This document shows positions 1 through 8,441 of a stretch of 64,000 nt of DNA, piece by piece. Source of the stretch: Lunularia cruciata. Its lineage: Eukaryota; Streptophyta; Marchantiopsida; Lunulariales; Lunulariaceae. The stretch lies in assembly GCA_948567375.1 (NCBI GenBank), contig OX419757.1:51336001-51400000 (forward strand), written 5' to 3'. The stretch's first letter is position 1. The number at the start of each line of letters is the position of its first letter. The notes below the pieces were generated by a model, which had not been told where the DNA came from, did no database searches, and saw only the letters and a list, made by a program, of their open reading frames with translations. A program made the translations under genes and the position numbers.

Positions 1-3
1 AGA

Positions 4-264
4 TTGTACACCACTCTCAAACTAATCATATTCAAGATGAAACTAGGGACAAACATTAGAGACCATGTGGATGCATTTTGTGACCTAGTGGTAGAATTGA
101 CAAACTTGGGAGAAGACTTGAATGAGGAGCAGAAGGTGCTGCACTTGTTGGGCTCCTTGTCGTTTTCCTATCAATCACTTTCACAAGTTTTGTTGCACCG
201 TGAGAAGAAAACTATTACCTTTGAAGAGGTTACAATAGCTCTACTTACAGATGACTTGCAATAG
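4..264 (+). pseudogene. copia-1 gag fragment
   Basis: The 86-residue open stretch has the helical pattern of the Copia gag domain (UBN2 / gag-polypeptide type): a region like RDHVDAFCDLVVELTNLGEDL followed by EEQKVLHLLGSLSFSYQSL and a TITFEEVTIAL segment, where family members have the conserved LL.SLP.SY motif. Gag would form the virus-like particle in the cytoplasm. It is truncated at the window edge, and the frame is lost after 264, where the zinc knuckle should lie; I could not find a knuckle. Neighbouring protease and integrase remnants follow on the same strand. Confidence 0.7.
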
Positions 265-399
265 AAACTTGTTTCAACCTCAGTGTGATCTTCTACTTTG
301 GGCAATGCTTTGGTTGTCCAATGTGGGGAACCTTAATGGAGGATTAACGCTAATCTATTGGATGATCAATATGATTTATGACGCTATGGGTATGCCCTT

Positions 400-1436
400 T
401 GTGCCTCATCTCTTGGTAGGAATGATGAGTGGATTCTTGATTGTGCTTGCTTGTACCATATTTGCTATATCAAGGAGTTCTTCCTTTCACTTATAGTATC
501 AAAATGGTTCAGTTTTGATGGAGCATGATCAACCTTGTTGGATTGAGGGTATTGGATCCAAAAGGATTTGAATGTTTGATGGAGTTGTGCATAAGCTGAA
601 TGATATTCAGTTCATACTTGACATGAAGAAAACCTGATTTCCCTTGGAGTATTGCATGCCAAAATTCATCAATGGAGTGTTGGTGATGGAGTACTTCAAG
701 TCACTTCTGGTGGTAAGGTTATCTTGCGAGGTAACTTTCAAAAGAATCTGTTTGTATTGGAGTGCACTACAGTATGTGGAGAAGCCAATGTAACTAGGTG
801 TCAAGATGAGATGATGGATATGTAGTATTCATGGCTAGGTCATTTGAGTGAGAAGGGTTTGGCTGTCTTGAGAAGGAATGACTTGCTATCTGGCTTGAAG
901 ATTGTGAAGTTGGATTTTTGTGAGCATTGCATCTTTGGAAAATAGAACCAATCTGTTTTGGAGTGGGGACCCATAGTTCCAAGGATCTACTTGAGTATGT
1001 ATATAGTGTTGTGTGGGGACCATCCCCTACACCCTCACACTCTGAAAAATTTTACTATGTGACATTTATTGATGATTACTCAAGGTTTTTGTGGATTTAT
1101 TTCATGCACCACAAGTCTGATATCTTTGCCACTTTCAAGAAGTGGAAGACCCAAGTTGAGACTCAAATTGGGAAGAAAATGAGGTGTCTTAGATAAAAAA
1201 AATGGCGGGGAGTATGTCTCTATAGAGTTTGAGGCATACTACATAGAATAGGGGATAACTTTCCACCTTACCATGGTTTACACTCCGCAGAAAATGGTGT
1301 TGCTGAGCGGCTCAACCAGACATTTATTGGAGCATGCCTGGAGTATGTTAAGAAAATCAAAGTTGCCACATGATTTTTGGGCAGAAGCTGTCAACATAGC
1401 AACATATGTGGTAAATATTTCTCCACCCAATGCAAT
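400..1436 (+). pseudogene. copia-1 protease and integrase remnant
   Basis: A frame through about 425-480 reads DEWILDCACLYHI, matching the Copia protease active-site neighbourhood (WILDSGA.YH) with the Ser replaced by Cys. From about 830 the pre-integrase segment reads HLSEKGLAVL and ends in a Cys-x2-Cys pair (CEHCIFGK). The integrase core gives VTFIDDYSRFLWIYFM at about 1059-1107 and NGGEY near 1200. The catalytic-Glu region PQK..GVAERLNQTF at about 1288-1325 is put out of frame by a missing A compared with the second copy at 2265-2290. Several stops and at least two frameshifts are present. The tail, 1212-1436, is duplicated downstream beyond a solo LTR. Confidence 0.7.
1212..1436 (+). repeat. 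Direct duplication, left copy (225 bp of copia-1 integrase)
   Basis: Bases from GTATGTCTCTATAG to CCCAATGCAAT recur at 2189-2414. By eye the copies differ by one A in a short A run (left copy AAAA, right copy AAAAA). The right copy continues into the natural copia-1 sequence (CAACTTCAAGATGC), so the right junction is ancestral. Confidence 0.95.
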
Positions 1437-2174
1437 TGTAATACTCCGATGACAAGAGAAGAGAGAAAACACAGATTGCACACTCAAACATTCGATGCCC
1501 CAAGGGAGCACCTTCTCTTTATTATATAGACAAAGAGGATCTCCTCCAAGGAAGCTCCACCATAGGATTAGGGACACATATAGGTGACATGTCAGCAAGC
1601 TCCACCCTTGGATTAATTACTTGGATGGGTGACCTGTCTGGTCTAGGTCCTATCTGGTTGGTCAAACAAGCTTTGACCGGAGGGTATCTTTTAGGGAATC
1701 TTTCTATAGGAATCTCAGAATCACGTGAGTAAGGTACCGTTGGAAAGCTCTCGACAAGACAAAGCAGGGGGGAGGGAAGGCCTGACTTTCCTCCATTGGG
1801 GGGGAATCTACACATTTTTGAGGCCTAATTCATCCGTTCATGCCTCCAAAATTGCCTTCAAAGATTTCAGGCATATTTCGGTTCCTACTCTATTAGTAGA
1901 AGTCCCCTTTTGGTGATACCTCTTTTTGATCTGTTTAGTCCATCATGTGTAACATCCTTCCAGATGTTACCAAACCAATTCTCACCTTTAAATCATATGT
2001 CTATCTATTGGTTCTAAGGTTCTCAAGTCTATTTTGGTTTCTGCCCTATTTGTAGAAGTACTCTTTTGGTGATACTTCTATCTGATCTATTTTGACCATC
2101 ATGTATAACATCATTCTAGATATTACCAAACCAAATTTCACATCTAGATCATATGGCTAACCCTTGGTATTACA
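1437..2174. mobile_element. Solo LTR (family S) inside copia-1 integrase
   Basis: The 738-bp block starts TGTAATACTC and ends GGTATTACA. It is clearly homologous along its length to 30892-31652, which has proper TG...CA ends and a near-perfect 5-bp target duplication. Shared landmarks include GGAGCACCTTCTCTTTATTAT, the TATATAGACAAAGAGGATCT segment, and two related TTACCAAACCAATT / TCATGTGTAACATC segments. It contains no coding sequence, as expected for an LTR; the internal element is not in the window. The left flank is GCAAT (1432-1436), but the right flank is not a 5-bp duplication: a palindrome and a 226-bp repeat of upstream sequence follow instead. Confidence 0.75.
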
Positions 2175-2189
2175 AGGGTTAGCCATATG
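2150..2189. other. Perfect 17-bp inverted repeat at the solo-LTR end
   Basis: CATATGGCTAACCCTTG (2150-2166) and its exact reverse complement CAAGGGTTAGCCATATG (2173-2189) flank a 6-base spacer. The left arm belongs to the LTR, since the 30892-31652 copy has a related CATATGGCTAGTTCTTAG there. The right arm is extra sequence beyond the LTR end. Confidence 0.95.
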
Positions 2190-2414
2190 TATGTCTCTAT
2201 AGAGTTTGAGGCATACTACATAGAATAGGGGATAACTTTCCACCTTACCATGGTTTACACTCCGCAGAAAAATGGTGTTGCTGAGCGGCTCAACCAGACA
2301 TTTATTGGAGCATGCCTGGAGTATGTTAAGAAAATCAAAGTTGCCACATGATTTTTGGGCAGAAGCTGTCAACATAGCAACATATGTGGTAAATATTTCT
2401 CCACCCAATGCAAT
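2189..2414 (+). repeat. Direct duplication, right copy (226 bp of copia-1 integrase)
   Basis: Near-identical to 1212-1436. It keeps the five-A run, so PQKNGVAERLNQTF stays in one frame here. It joins seamlessly to the rest of copia-1. Confidence 0.95.
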
Positions 2415-2469
2415 CAACTTCAAGATGCTATATGAGTTGAGGCATTAGCAACCAGCTGATTATGGTAGA

Positions 2470-3983
2470 TTGAAGATATTTTTTTGTGATGCATATTCAC
2501 TCACACCTAAGGAGAATAGGTCCAAGTTGAATGTTAAGTCAAAGAAATGTGTTTTTCTTGGCTATGAAAGTGGAGTGAAGGCTTATAGGCTATGGGATAC
2601 AATAACATGTAAGGTTGCTGTTATAGAGATGTATCATTTAATGAATCTAGATCATTCAAGGAGGTAGAAATGCTCAGGCTCCCTACACCGACAAAGGTAA
2701 GTCTCTCACCTTGGATCTAGTTGAGAGGCAGATTGATTACTTAAGTGATGAGGAAGAAGGAGGTGCCCTTATAGCGGAGCAAGTTCTTGAGGAGCAAGAA
2801 CAAGTGGAGCAAGTAGTTACTGGTGAGCAACAAAATGTGCTAGGTCAGCCTCAGATTGGACCTTCACATGGAGATCAAGTGGATAATTCATCAAGGAGGT
2901 CATCAAGGCATGTTAGTCAAGCTCCAAAAATATATGGTACATGGACTAATTCAACTAAGTTGTTGGATGATGACTTGACTTTTAGAGATGATGCTTATGA
3001 TTTGGTATTGGAAGAAGGTGAACCCTCATCCTACAAGGAGGCATGGTCTTCTAGTGAGAAGGATGAGTGGTTTGGTTCTATGGAGAGGGAGATGGAATCA
3101 TTGAGGAATAACAAGACTTGGGAGCTAGTTAGGTTACCTAAGGATCAGCAAGTGATAGATTGCAAGTGGATTTACAATTTGAAGGAGGGTCCTATGGAGA
3201 GATCTACAAGGCTAGGTTGGTAGCCAAGGGGTTCACTCAAGAGAAGAGGGTGGACTACAATGAGTTTTTTCTCCTCTTGCAAAGTATTCTATAATGCATC
3301 TATTGTGTATGCTTGTTGCATTATTTGGTCTTACCTTAGACCATATAGATGTTGTCACAACATTTATTTATGGCACCTTGGATGAGAAGATCTTCATGAA
3401 ACAACCCATAGGATTTGTGAAGAAAGGCCAAGAGGACAAGGTGTGCAGATTGCTAAAGTCCTTGTATGGATTGAAGCAAGCATCTCGTTAATGGAACAAG
3501 AGATTTGATAAGTTTATGCACGCTTAGGGTTTCAGTAGGAGTTTATTTGATCCTTATGTGTACATGAAACCGGTGAGTAATAAGACCTTTGGTTTTATTA
3601 TTATTTTATTGTATATGGATGACATGTTGATAGTTGCCAAGGATAGATCTGAGATGAACAAGCTCAAGGCGCTCTTGAGTTTGGAGTTCAAGATGAAGGA
3701 TCTAGGGTTGGCCACAAGGATATTAGGCATGGAGATCAGGAGGAAATTGGGCACTAGTCAATTGTGGTTGATGCAAGGTAAGTGTGCAAGGAAGATACTT
3801 ATTAGGTTCAACATGGAGAACTATAAACCAATAAGTACTCCTCTAGATCCTCATTTCAAGCTTGCAATAGCATGTTGTCCTACAAATACCATGGAGAAGG
3901 CTAACATTCCTTATGAGAAGGCTGTTGGGAGTCTCATGTACTTGATGACTTGCACTAGACTTGATCTTACCTAGTAATGTATA
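2470..3983 (+). pseudogene. copia-1 integrase C-terminus and reverse transcriptase, broken
   Basis: 2470-2667 encodes the Copia integrase C-terminal motif (KCVFLGYESGVKAYRLWD). 2711-3223 is the acidic linker, including a SSRRSSRHVSQAPKIY segment, leading into the reverse transcriptase start (SYKEAWSSSEKDEWFGSMEREMESL, NKTWELVRLP, CKWIYNLKEG). The palm continues in other frames: LDHIDVVTTFIYGTLDEKIFMKQP near 3340-3405, a stop after KSLYGLKQASR at 3490, then YMDDMLIV at about 3612-3635, which holds the catalytic Asp pair. The last part includes KDLGLATRILGMEI and GSLMYLMTCTRLDLT before a stop at 3972. Nonsense and frameshift changes in all sections mean no enzyme is made. Confidence 0.85.
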
Positions 3984-4049
3984 AGGTGTGCAGGTATATG
4001 TCAAATCTAGAAAGGACATATTGAGAAGAAATTAGGTGGATTCTTAGGT

Positions 4050-4562
4050 ATTTGAGAGGTAAATTAGACTATGGGCTCTTATTTGATAGAAGATCAATGA
4101 ATACCACATCACTAGATGGCTATGTAGATGCAGACTATGGACAAGATCTAGACAAGTGGAGGTCAACAACGGGGTATGTAGTCACACGTTGGTGGTGGGT
4201 GTATTAGTTGGAGATCTACCTTGCAGAATTGTGTTGCACAATCTACTATAGAAGCAGAGTATATGGCTGTAGTGGAAACAACAAAGGAAGTGATTTGGTT
4301 GGATAGACTTGTTGTTGAGATGGAGCTATTGCGTGGTAATGTACTGCTTCATTGTGATAGTCAAAGTGCTTTACACCTAGCTGAAAATCAGGTGATGGAC
4401 AGTAGGGTTAAGCACATAGACATCATGTACCACTTTCTTAGGCAAGTTGTGTTAGAGACAAAGTTTGAGCTAGTCCAGATTAATGGTAAACTCAACTTGG
4501 TTGATGCGTTTATAAAAGTGGTATCTTTAAAAAGTTTCTCTAGGCATTGTGCTACCCTTTAA
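4050..4562 (+). pseudogene. copia-1 RNase H remnant
   Basis: Translation gives LDGYVDADYGQDLDKWRSTTGYV at about 4111-4180 and, after a frameshift near 4190, QNCVAQSTIEAEYMAVVETTKEVIWL, DSQSALHLAENQV and SRVKHIDIMYHFLRQ. These are the Copia RNase H motifs with the catalytic Asp and Glu residues (DADYG, EAEYMA, CDSQSA). The ORF ends at 4562. The domain degrades the RNA strand of the RNA-DNA hybrid during reverse transcription. Confidence 0.85.
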
Positions 4563-4777
4563 GTTGTGAAAAAGGAGCATGAATAAGGTGACTTAGCATT
4601 GGAGGTGACCTTGGCTGTTTTAGTTACTCTATCCCTGTATGGGCTATGGTTATAAGTTCTAGTTTATCCTAGTTTAAAGGAGGAGTCAAGCAATAGGTTG
4701 TTTGTCTAGATCTTCCCATTGAGTGATAAACTATTTAGCAAGGTTACTAGGCCCAAGACAAGATTCAAGGAGGAATT

Positions 4778-5161
4778 TGTTAGGATTTACTCTTTTGCCT
4801 TAAGGTTACACGGTAAGCAGGATTGATCTCTCGCAAGTTTATGGTTAAAGTGAACCAAGAGAGTGAGAGAGATCTAGACTTGAATGATAGACATAACAGT
4901 GAGCCTAGGGTCAGTTAATTTTTTCTTGAATCATCCTTGTGGACGTAACCTCACATAGAGCTGAACCACATACTTCTATGTGAGGTGTGCATATTGTTGT
5001 GTTTTTGGTCATTAATCAAACACTACTATGTTTGCATTTTCAAGGATGTGTAGGACTAGTTGATGGATTCTCTTCTCCTTAGCCCAAAGATACGCTGTTG
5101 ATAGGGATATATATTTTAGTAGTAAAGGATTATATTCCATCAATGTCCACGTTATATGCAA
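4778..5161 (+). repeat. Probable 3' LTR of copia-1
   Basis: TGTTAGGATTTACTC follows a GATTCAAGGAGGAATT polypurine tract, the usual junction in Copia elements. The sequence contains an 11-bp inverted repeat, CCTCACATAGA (4949-4959) with TCTATGTGAGG (4975-4985). The right end is placed at TATATGCA only because it ends in CA; with no 5' LTR in the window it cannot be confirmed. Confidence 0.5.
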
Positions 5162-6691
5162 TAACAAAAGAAGGATCATACATTTTGATGGGACTAAGTG
5201 TTTTCAAATGTTTTAGTGTTTAGCCGTGTCTATGTCACTCTTCCTTTTGTTCCCATTGCGACTATTGTACATAAGCTCAAGAGTTTCTTGAGACTTTATT
5301 GAGGTATATTTCCGAGAAGTGTTAGTACTTGAGGTGTTATTGTGGTTCAAGAATACCAAGATTATGTCACAACATGACTTGTTTGAAGAGATCAACACTC
5401 TTGAGTGATTTGAACCAAATAAGACACTACATTTCATTTGAAAATGGAAAATATTTATTGGAGAGTTTAGCCTACATCCCTATGTGTCATCTTGTTCTTC
5501 ATTTCCAAATTGCTTGTTCAGTTGACAAACAACAAATGTGTAGCAAAGACTAGGGTAGCTAGTAAACATTGCATTGGTATATTCAAGGCATGATGGCACT
5601 CATTATGATAAATCTCATCCCAACTAAAGATTAATACAAAATGCCCACATTTTGAAATAGATAAATGTATGTATTATATTGCATAATTTCTTGATAAACC
5701 AACACAATCCACATACAAAGGATGATGGTGAATTCTTAGAGGAGATAGACATTAAAAAACCTACCATTCACCAAGAGTCTAGTATAGAATTCTTATGAGG
5801 AGCTATCATAGAAGAATGTCTCAAATTGCATTCAAACATTGGTGGAATTGTGTATGGTAGCGAATAACATATACTATTTTTCTCAATGCACTTCATGGTG
5901 TATGAATGAATGATGGTTTTGTATGTTGGTATGTACACTTTTAGGTATGAGTTATAGTCTTTGTATGGATCAAAATTTACTAGTTTAAAGCTAGAATATC
6001 CCAAGTTTGCAAGTTCAAATTTGTAGAGTCCAAGAACAGTATAGTAGTCAAAAGTTGTTTCAACTTTGAAATTTCTACGAGAGATCAGATGAAGTAAGGC
6101 TTTTCAAAGCAACACCAACTTTCCTATTTCCTAGATTTCAAGTTCAGGTCATTAAGATCAAGATCAAGAAGAATATAGCAATCAAAAGTAGCGACTATTC
6201 AAAATGTCTAAGACAAAATGAAGGGTTGCTTTGGAAAGCAACCTATTCTTAAATTTAGGATAAATTAGGAGATCTAATTGAAGCTTTAGTCAAATGATAG
6301 GTCACCATCTAATGGGTGAGTGAGTGTGAGTGAAAGATCTCTTCAAATGATGAAACTTCAATGGATAGAGAGAGGTTTCATCAAAGTCATTATTGAAAAT
6401 TGAATTCAAGGTCCAGTTTTCACAGAAGTGTAGAGAATATTTCATATGTTTGTAAGGAGTAGGAGAAAAAGGATGTAAATTCTACAAAACTTAGAAGGAA
6501 TGGAAGAGGTGCCAATTTGAAGAGAGAAGAAAATTGAGCATTTGTGCTTGCTTGTGTTTTTCAAAGGAAAGAAGAGCATGTTTTATAGTTTCAGAATCAA
6601 AAAGAGTGGTAGAAAGCAGAGTTTGATTCTTCTACTAAAATAAGGAGTGGTGTACTGCTCACCTTTTCATAACAATTGTTTAATTTTGATC
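5162..6691. other. Intergenic, no gene recognised
   Basis: AT-rich sequence with only short, stop-broken frames on both strands. I see no retroelement motif, RNA gene or clear repeat until the gypsy-2 LTR remnant begins at 6692. Confidence 0.5.
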
Positions 6692-6830
6692 TGTGAGCCC
6701 GCTTGTCTCTCGCTTAGAATGAACCTCTGATGGCTATTATGGTAGTGCACTATGGCCTAAGAAGGCAAGGAACCCAAACTCAATCATACTCTTCCAAGGC
6801 TAACACTCCAAAACTCAAATGGGTGTTATA
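6692..6830 (-). repeat. Internally deleted LTR of the gypsy-2 family
   Basis: TGTGAGCCCGCTTGTCTCTCGCTTAG through CCAAAACTCAA matches the first roughly 125 bp of the intact LTR at 42536. It then jumps to AAATGGGTGTTATA, the last 15 or so bases of that LTR, followed by the family's polypurine tract (TTTACTCCCC on this strand). About 550 bp are missing; both break points carry CAA, so a microhomology deletion is likely. The internal region of the same relic resumes at 12495, on the far side of gypsy-1. Confidence 0.8.
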
Positions 6831-6848
6831 TTTACTCCCCAGACTAAT

Positions 6849-7270
6849 TGTAACAATATGGAGTTTAGTGACGAAGTTAGTCGGGCTTACAAAGTAGAGA
6901 ATAAGCCAAAATAGCCTAAAATATTCTAGAAGCATCTAAGAAGCTTCTTAAGAAGCTTCCCAACTAGTTAACTTGCACCCTAAGCAGGTAGCTTCTAGAA
7001 GGAAGCTTCTAGAAGCTTCTAACTAGCTTAGCTTGCACGCCAAGTAGGCAGCTTCTAGAAGGAAGCTTCTTGAGAAGCTTCCTAGTTAACTTGGCTTGCA
7101 CTCCAAGAAAGCGGCTCAAGGAAGCTTCTTGAGAAGCTTCAAAGGTCTTGTATGCTACCTATAAATACCATGGCCAAAGCTCATGCTAGGCATTCGGAGT
7201 TTCCCTCATTCAAGTGTCTCAATGTGAGTTTCCATTCTCCTATTTCTCTCATCGGTTTCAGTCTTTTACA
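6849..7270 (+). repeat. gypsy-1 5' LTR
   Basis: TGTAACAATATGG ... GTCTTTTACA, 422 bp. The U3 part contains about four tandem units of roughly 60 bp: the first GAAGCTTC of each lies at 6940, 7002, 7062 and 7121. A TATA box (CTATAAATACC) lies at 7160. Differences from the 3' LTR: ACAAAG/ACGAAG, GGCAG/GGCGG, GTCTC/GTCCC, CTCAT/CTCCT, TTCAG/TTCGG. Confidence 0.97.
6940..7168 (+). promoter_or_regulatory. gypsy-1 U3 promoter with heat-shock-element arrays and TATA box
   Basis: At 7002-7019 the sequence is GAAgcTTCtaGAAgcTTC, four perfectly alternating pentamers of the heat-shock factor consensus. A TTCtaGAA pair (6993-7000) sits directly upstream. The other repeat units carry paired GAAgcTTC blocks separated by four bases (6940-6959, 7062-7081, 7121-7140). 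The TATA-like TATAAATA follows at 7160, so the array occupies the proximal promoter. The same repeat spacing is kept in the old gypsy-3 LTR (blocks at 21395, 21458, a mutated one at 21520, and 21579). Heat inducibility is an inference from the motif; it is known for the Arabidopsis Copia element ONSEN, which carries such sites in its LTR. Confidence 0.65.
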
Positions 7271-7271
7271 T

Positions 7272-7283
7272 TGGTATCAGAGC
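7272..7283 (+). other. gypsy-1 primer binding site
   Basis: TGGTATCAGAGC, one base after the 5' LTR, is the standard complement of the 3' end of plant initiator methionine tRNA. Confidence 0.95.
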
Positions 7284-7541
7284 AGGAATGGGATGGATGG
7301 AATTTATGGACCACCAAATCCACTTCCGCCAAACCATTGGGACTTTCATGTCCAGATATTATCAAAGCATCGTTTCACACAATTCATCACCTCACGTTTT
7401 GGGCAGGACTTTCTACATATGATCACCGTGTCAGAGGAACCCTTGATACTTCCAGTTGTAACTTATGGAGAACGGTGGACGTGTTGTATCTATGTGTTAA
7501 TCAACTAGATAAATTGAGAGTAGTGGAATAGAGTAGTAGCG

Positions 7542-8441
7542 ATGGCGGCAATACCGGATGTTATCCTTGCAATGCAACAACAAATCGAGCATCTTACTCG
7601 ATTGTTGGATGAACGAGACCAGCAACGACAAGAACAGATAGACAGAGTGCCAGTTCGAGAGGGAGAAGATCGCATTCGATTTCTGAAACCCAAGGTGTTT
7701 GAAGGCAAGAATCTTCCAGGCATAGTGGAGAATTTTGTGTTTGACTGTGAACGTTACTTTGAAGCCACCAATCTTCAAGACGAGCGGAAACAAATTCTCT
7801 TGGCTTCTAGCCAGTTGGATGGCGTGGCAAAACTTTGGTGGCGATTCCGAGTAGAAAGAGCTGAACGACAAATTGTTACACCAATTTTGACATGGGCAGA
7901 ATTCAAGGATGCAATACTTGGTCGATTTCAGACTATAAATGCCACCCGAGCTGCACGAGATAAATTGGCAGAGTTGAGGCACATTGGCTCAGTGAGAAGC
8001 TACATCACACAAGTTCAGAATATCATCATGCAAATTCCAGATATCCAAGAAGGTGAAGTTTTGGATCGATTTGTGCGAGGATTGAAGTCACGAACCAGAT
8101 TGGAGGTGACCATGCAAGAGCCACAGAACGTAGAAGAAGCCATGCAATTGGCTGAGCGTTTTGATTCCTTAGTTGCAACAACTTGGTCTTGACCTTGACC
8201 TACACAAAACCTACCCGTACCACGAGTGGAAGAACCGGTACCAATGGAGATTGATGCTATCCAGCAAAGACCACTTGGCACAGCAGATAGAGAAAGATTA
8301 CGACAAAATGGAGGTTGTTTTTATTGTCGCCAGTTGGGGCATCGCATTGCTGAATGTCCACTCAAGAATGGACGACCTCGACAAGTTGCCCAAGTGGAGG
8401 TTGTGGAGCAGAATGATCCGGGAAACGAGGAATCCCAGTAG
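7542..8441 (+). pseudogene. gypsy-1 gag, interrupted by two TGA codons
   Basis: The frame starts at ATG 7542 (context GCGATGG) and would give about 300 residues. Residues about 45-215 form the Retrotrans_gag capsid domain (landmarks VAKLWWRFR, TWAEFKDAILGRF, LAELRHIGSVRSYITQVQNII). The frame meets TGA at 8190 and again at 8196, then continues without further stops through a CCHC zinc knuckle (CFYCRQLGHRIAEC) to TAG at 8439-8441. Both TGA codons would be CGA before a single C-to-T change, the signature of methyl-CpG deamination. Gag packages the RNA. This copy could only make a knuckle-less Gag unless the stops are read through, so it is probably non-autonomous for packaging. Confidence 0.9.

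Larger units (their letters stand above)
1..5161 (+). mobile_element. copia-1: decayed Ty1/Copia LTR retrotransposon, 5' end outside the window
   Basis: Translated pieces appear in Copia order on the plus strand: gag, an aspartic protease-like WILDC motif, the pre-integrase HLSEKGL region, an integrase end (PQKNGVAERLNQTF), reverse transcriptase with YMDDMLIV, and RNase H. That order (integrase before reverse transcriptase) is diagnostic of Copia. Stops and frameshifts break every domain, so the element is dead. The window opens inside gag, so the 5' LTR is missing. A purine-rich tract at 4767-4777 is followed by TGTTAGG at 4778, the likely start of the 3' LTR. The right end near 5161 (TATATGCA) is a guess because there is no second LTR to align. 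A solo LTR and a local duplication interrupt the integrase region. Confidence 0.85.

Noticed and set aside
1614-1645. TGGATGGGTGACCT in the family-S LTR resembles box C of plant 5S rRNA, suggesting a Cassandra-like TRIM.
   Set aside because: No other part of 5S rRNA is present nearby, the second copy at 31083 has diverged there, and the LTR is far longer than Cassandra LTRs.
2150-2189. Bacterial-style terminator hairpin.
   Set aside because: Plant context and position at an LTR end point to fold-back repair, not termination.
7152-7531. Two overlapping frames of 118 and 105 codons in the gypsy-1 leader.
   Set aside because: They cross the LTR end and primer site, overlap each other in different frames and have no domain; leader noise.
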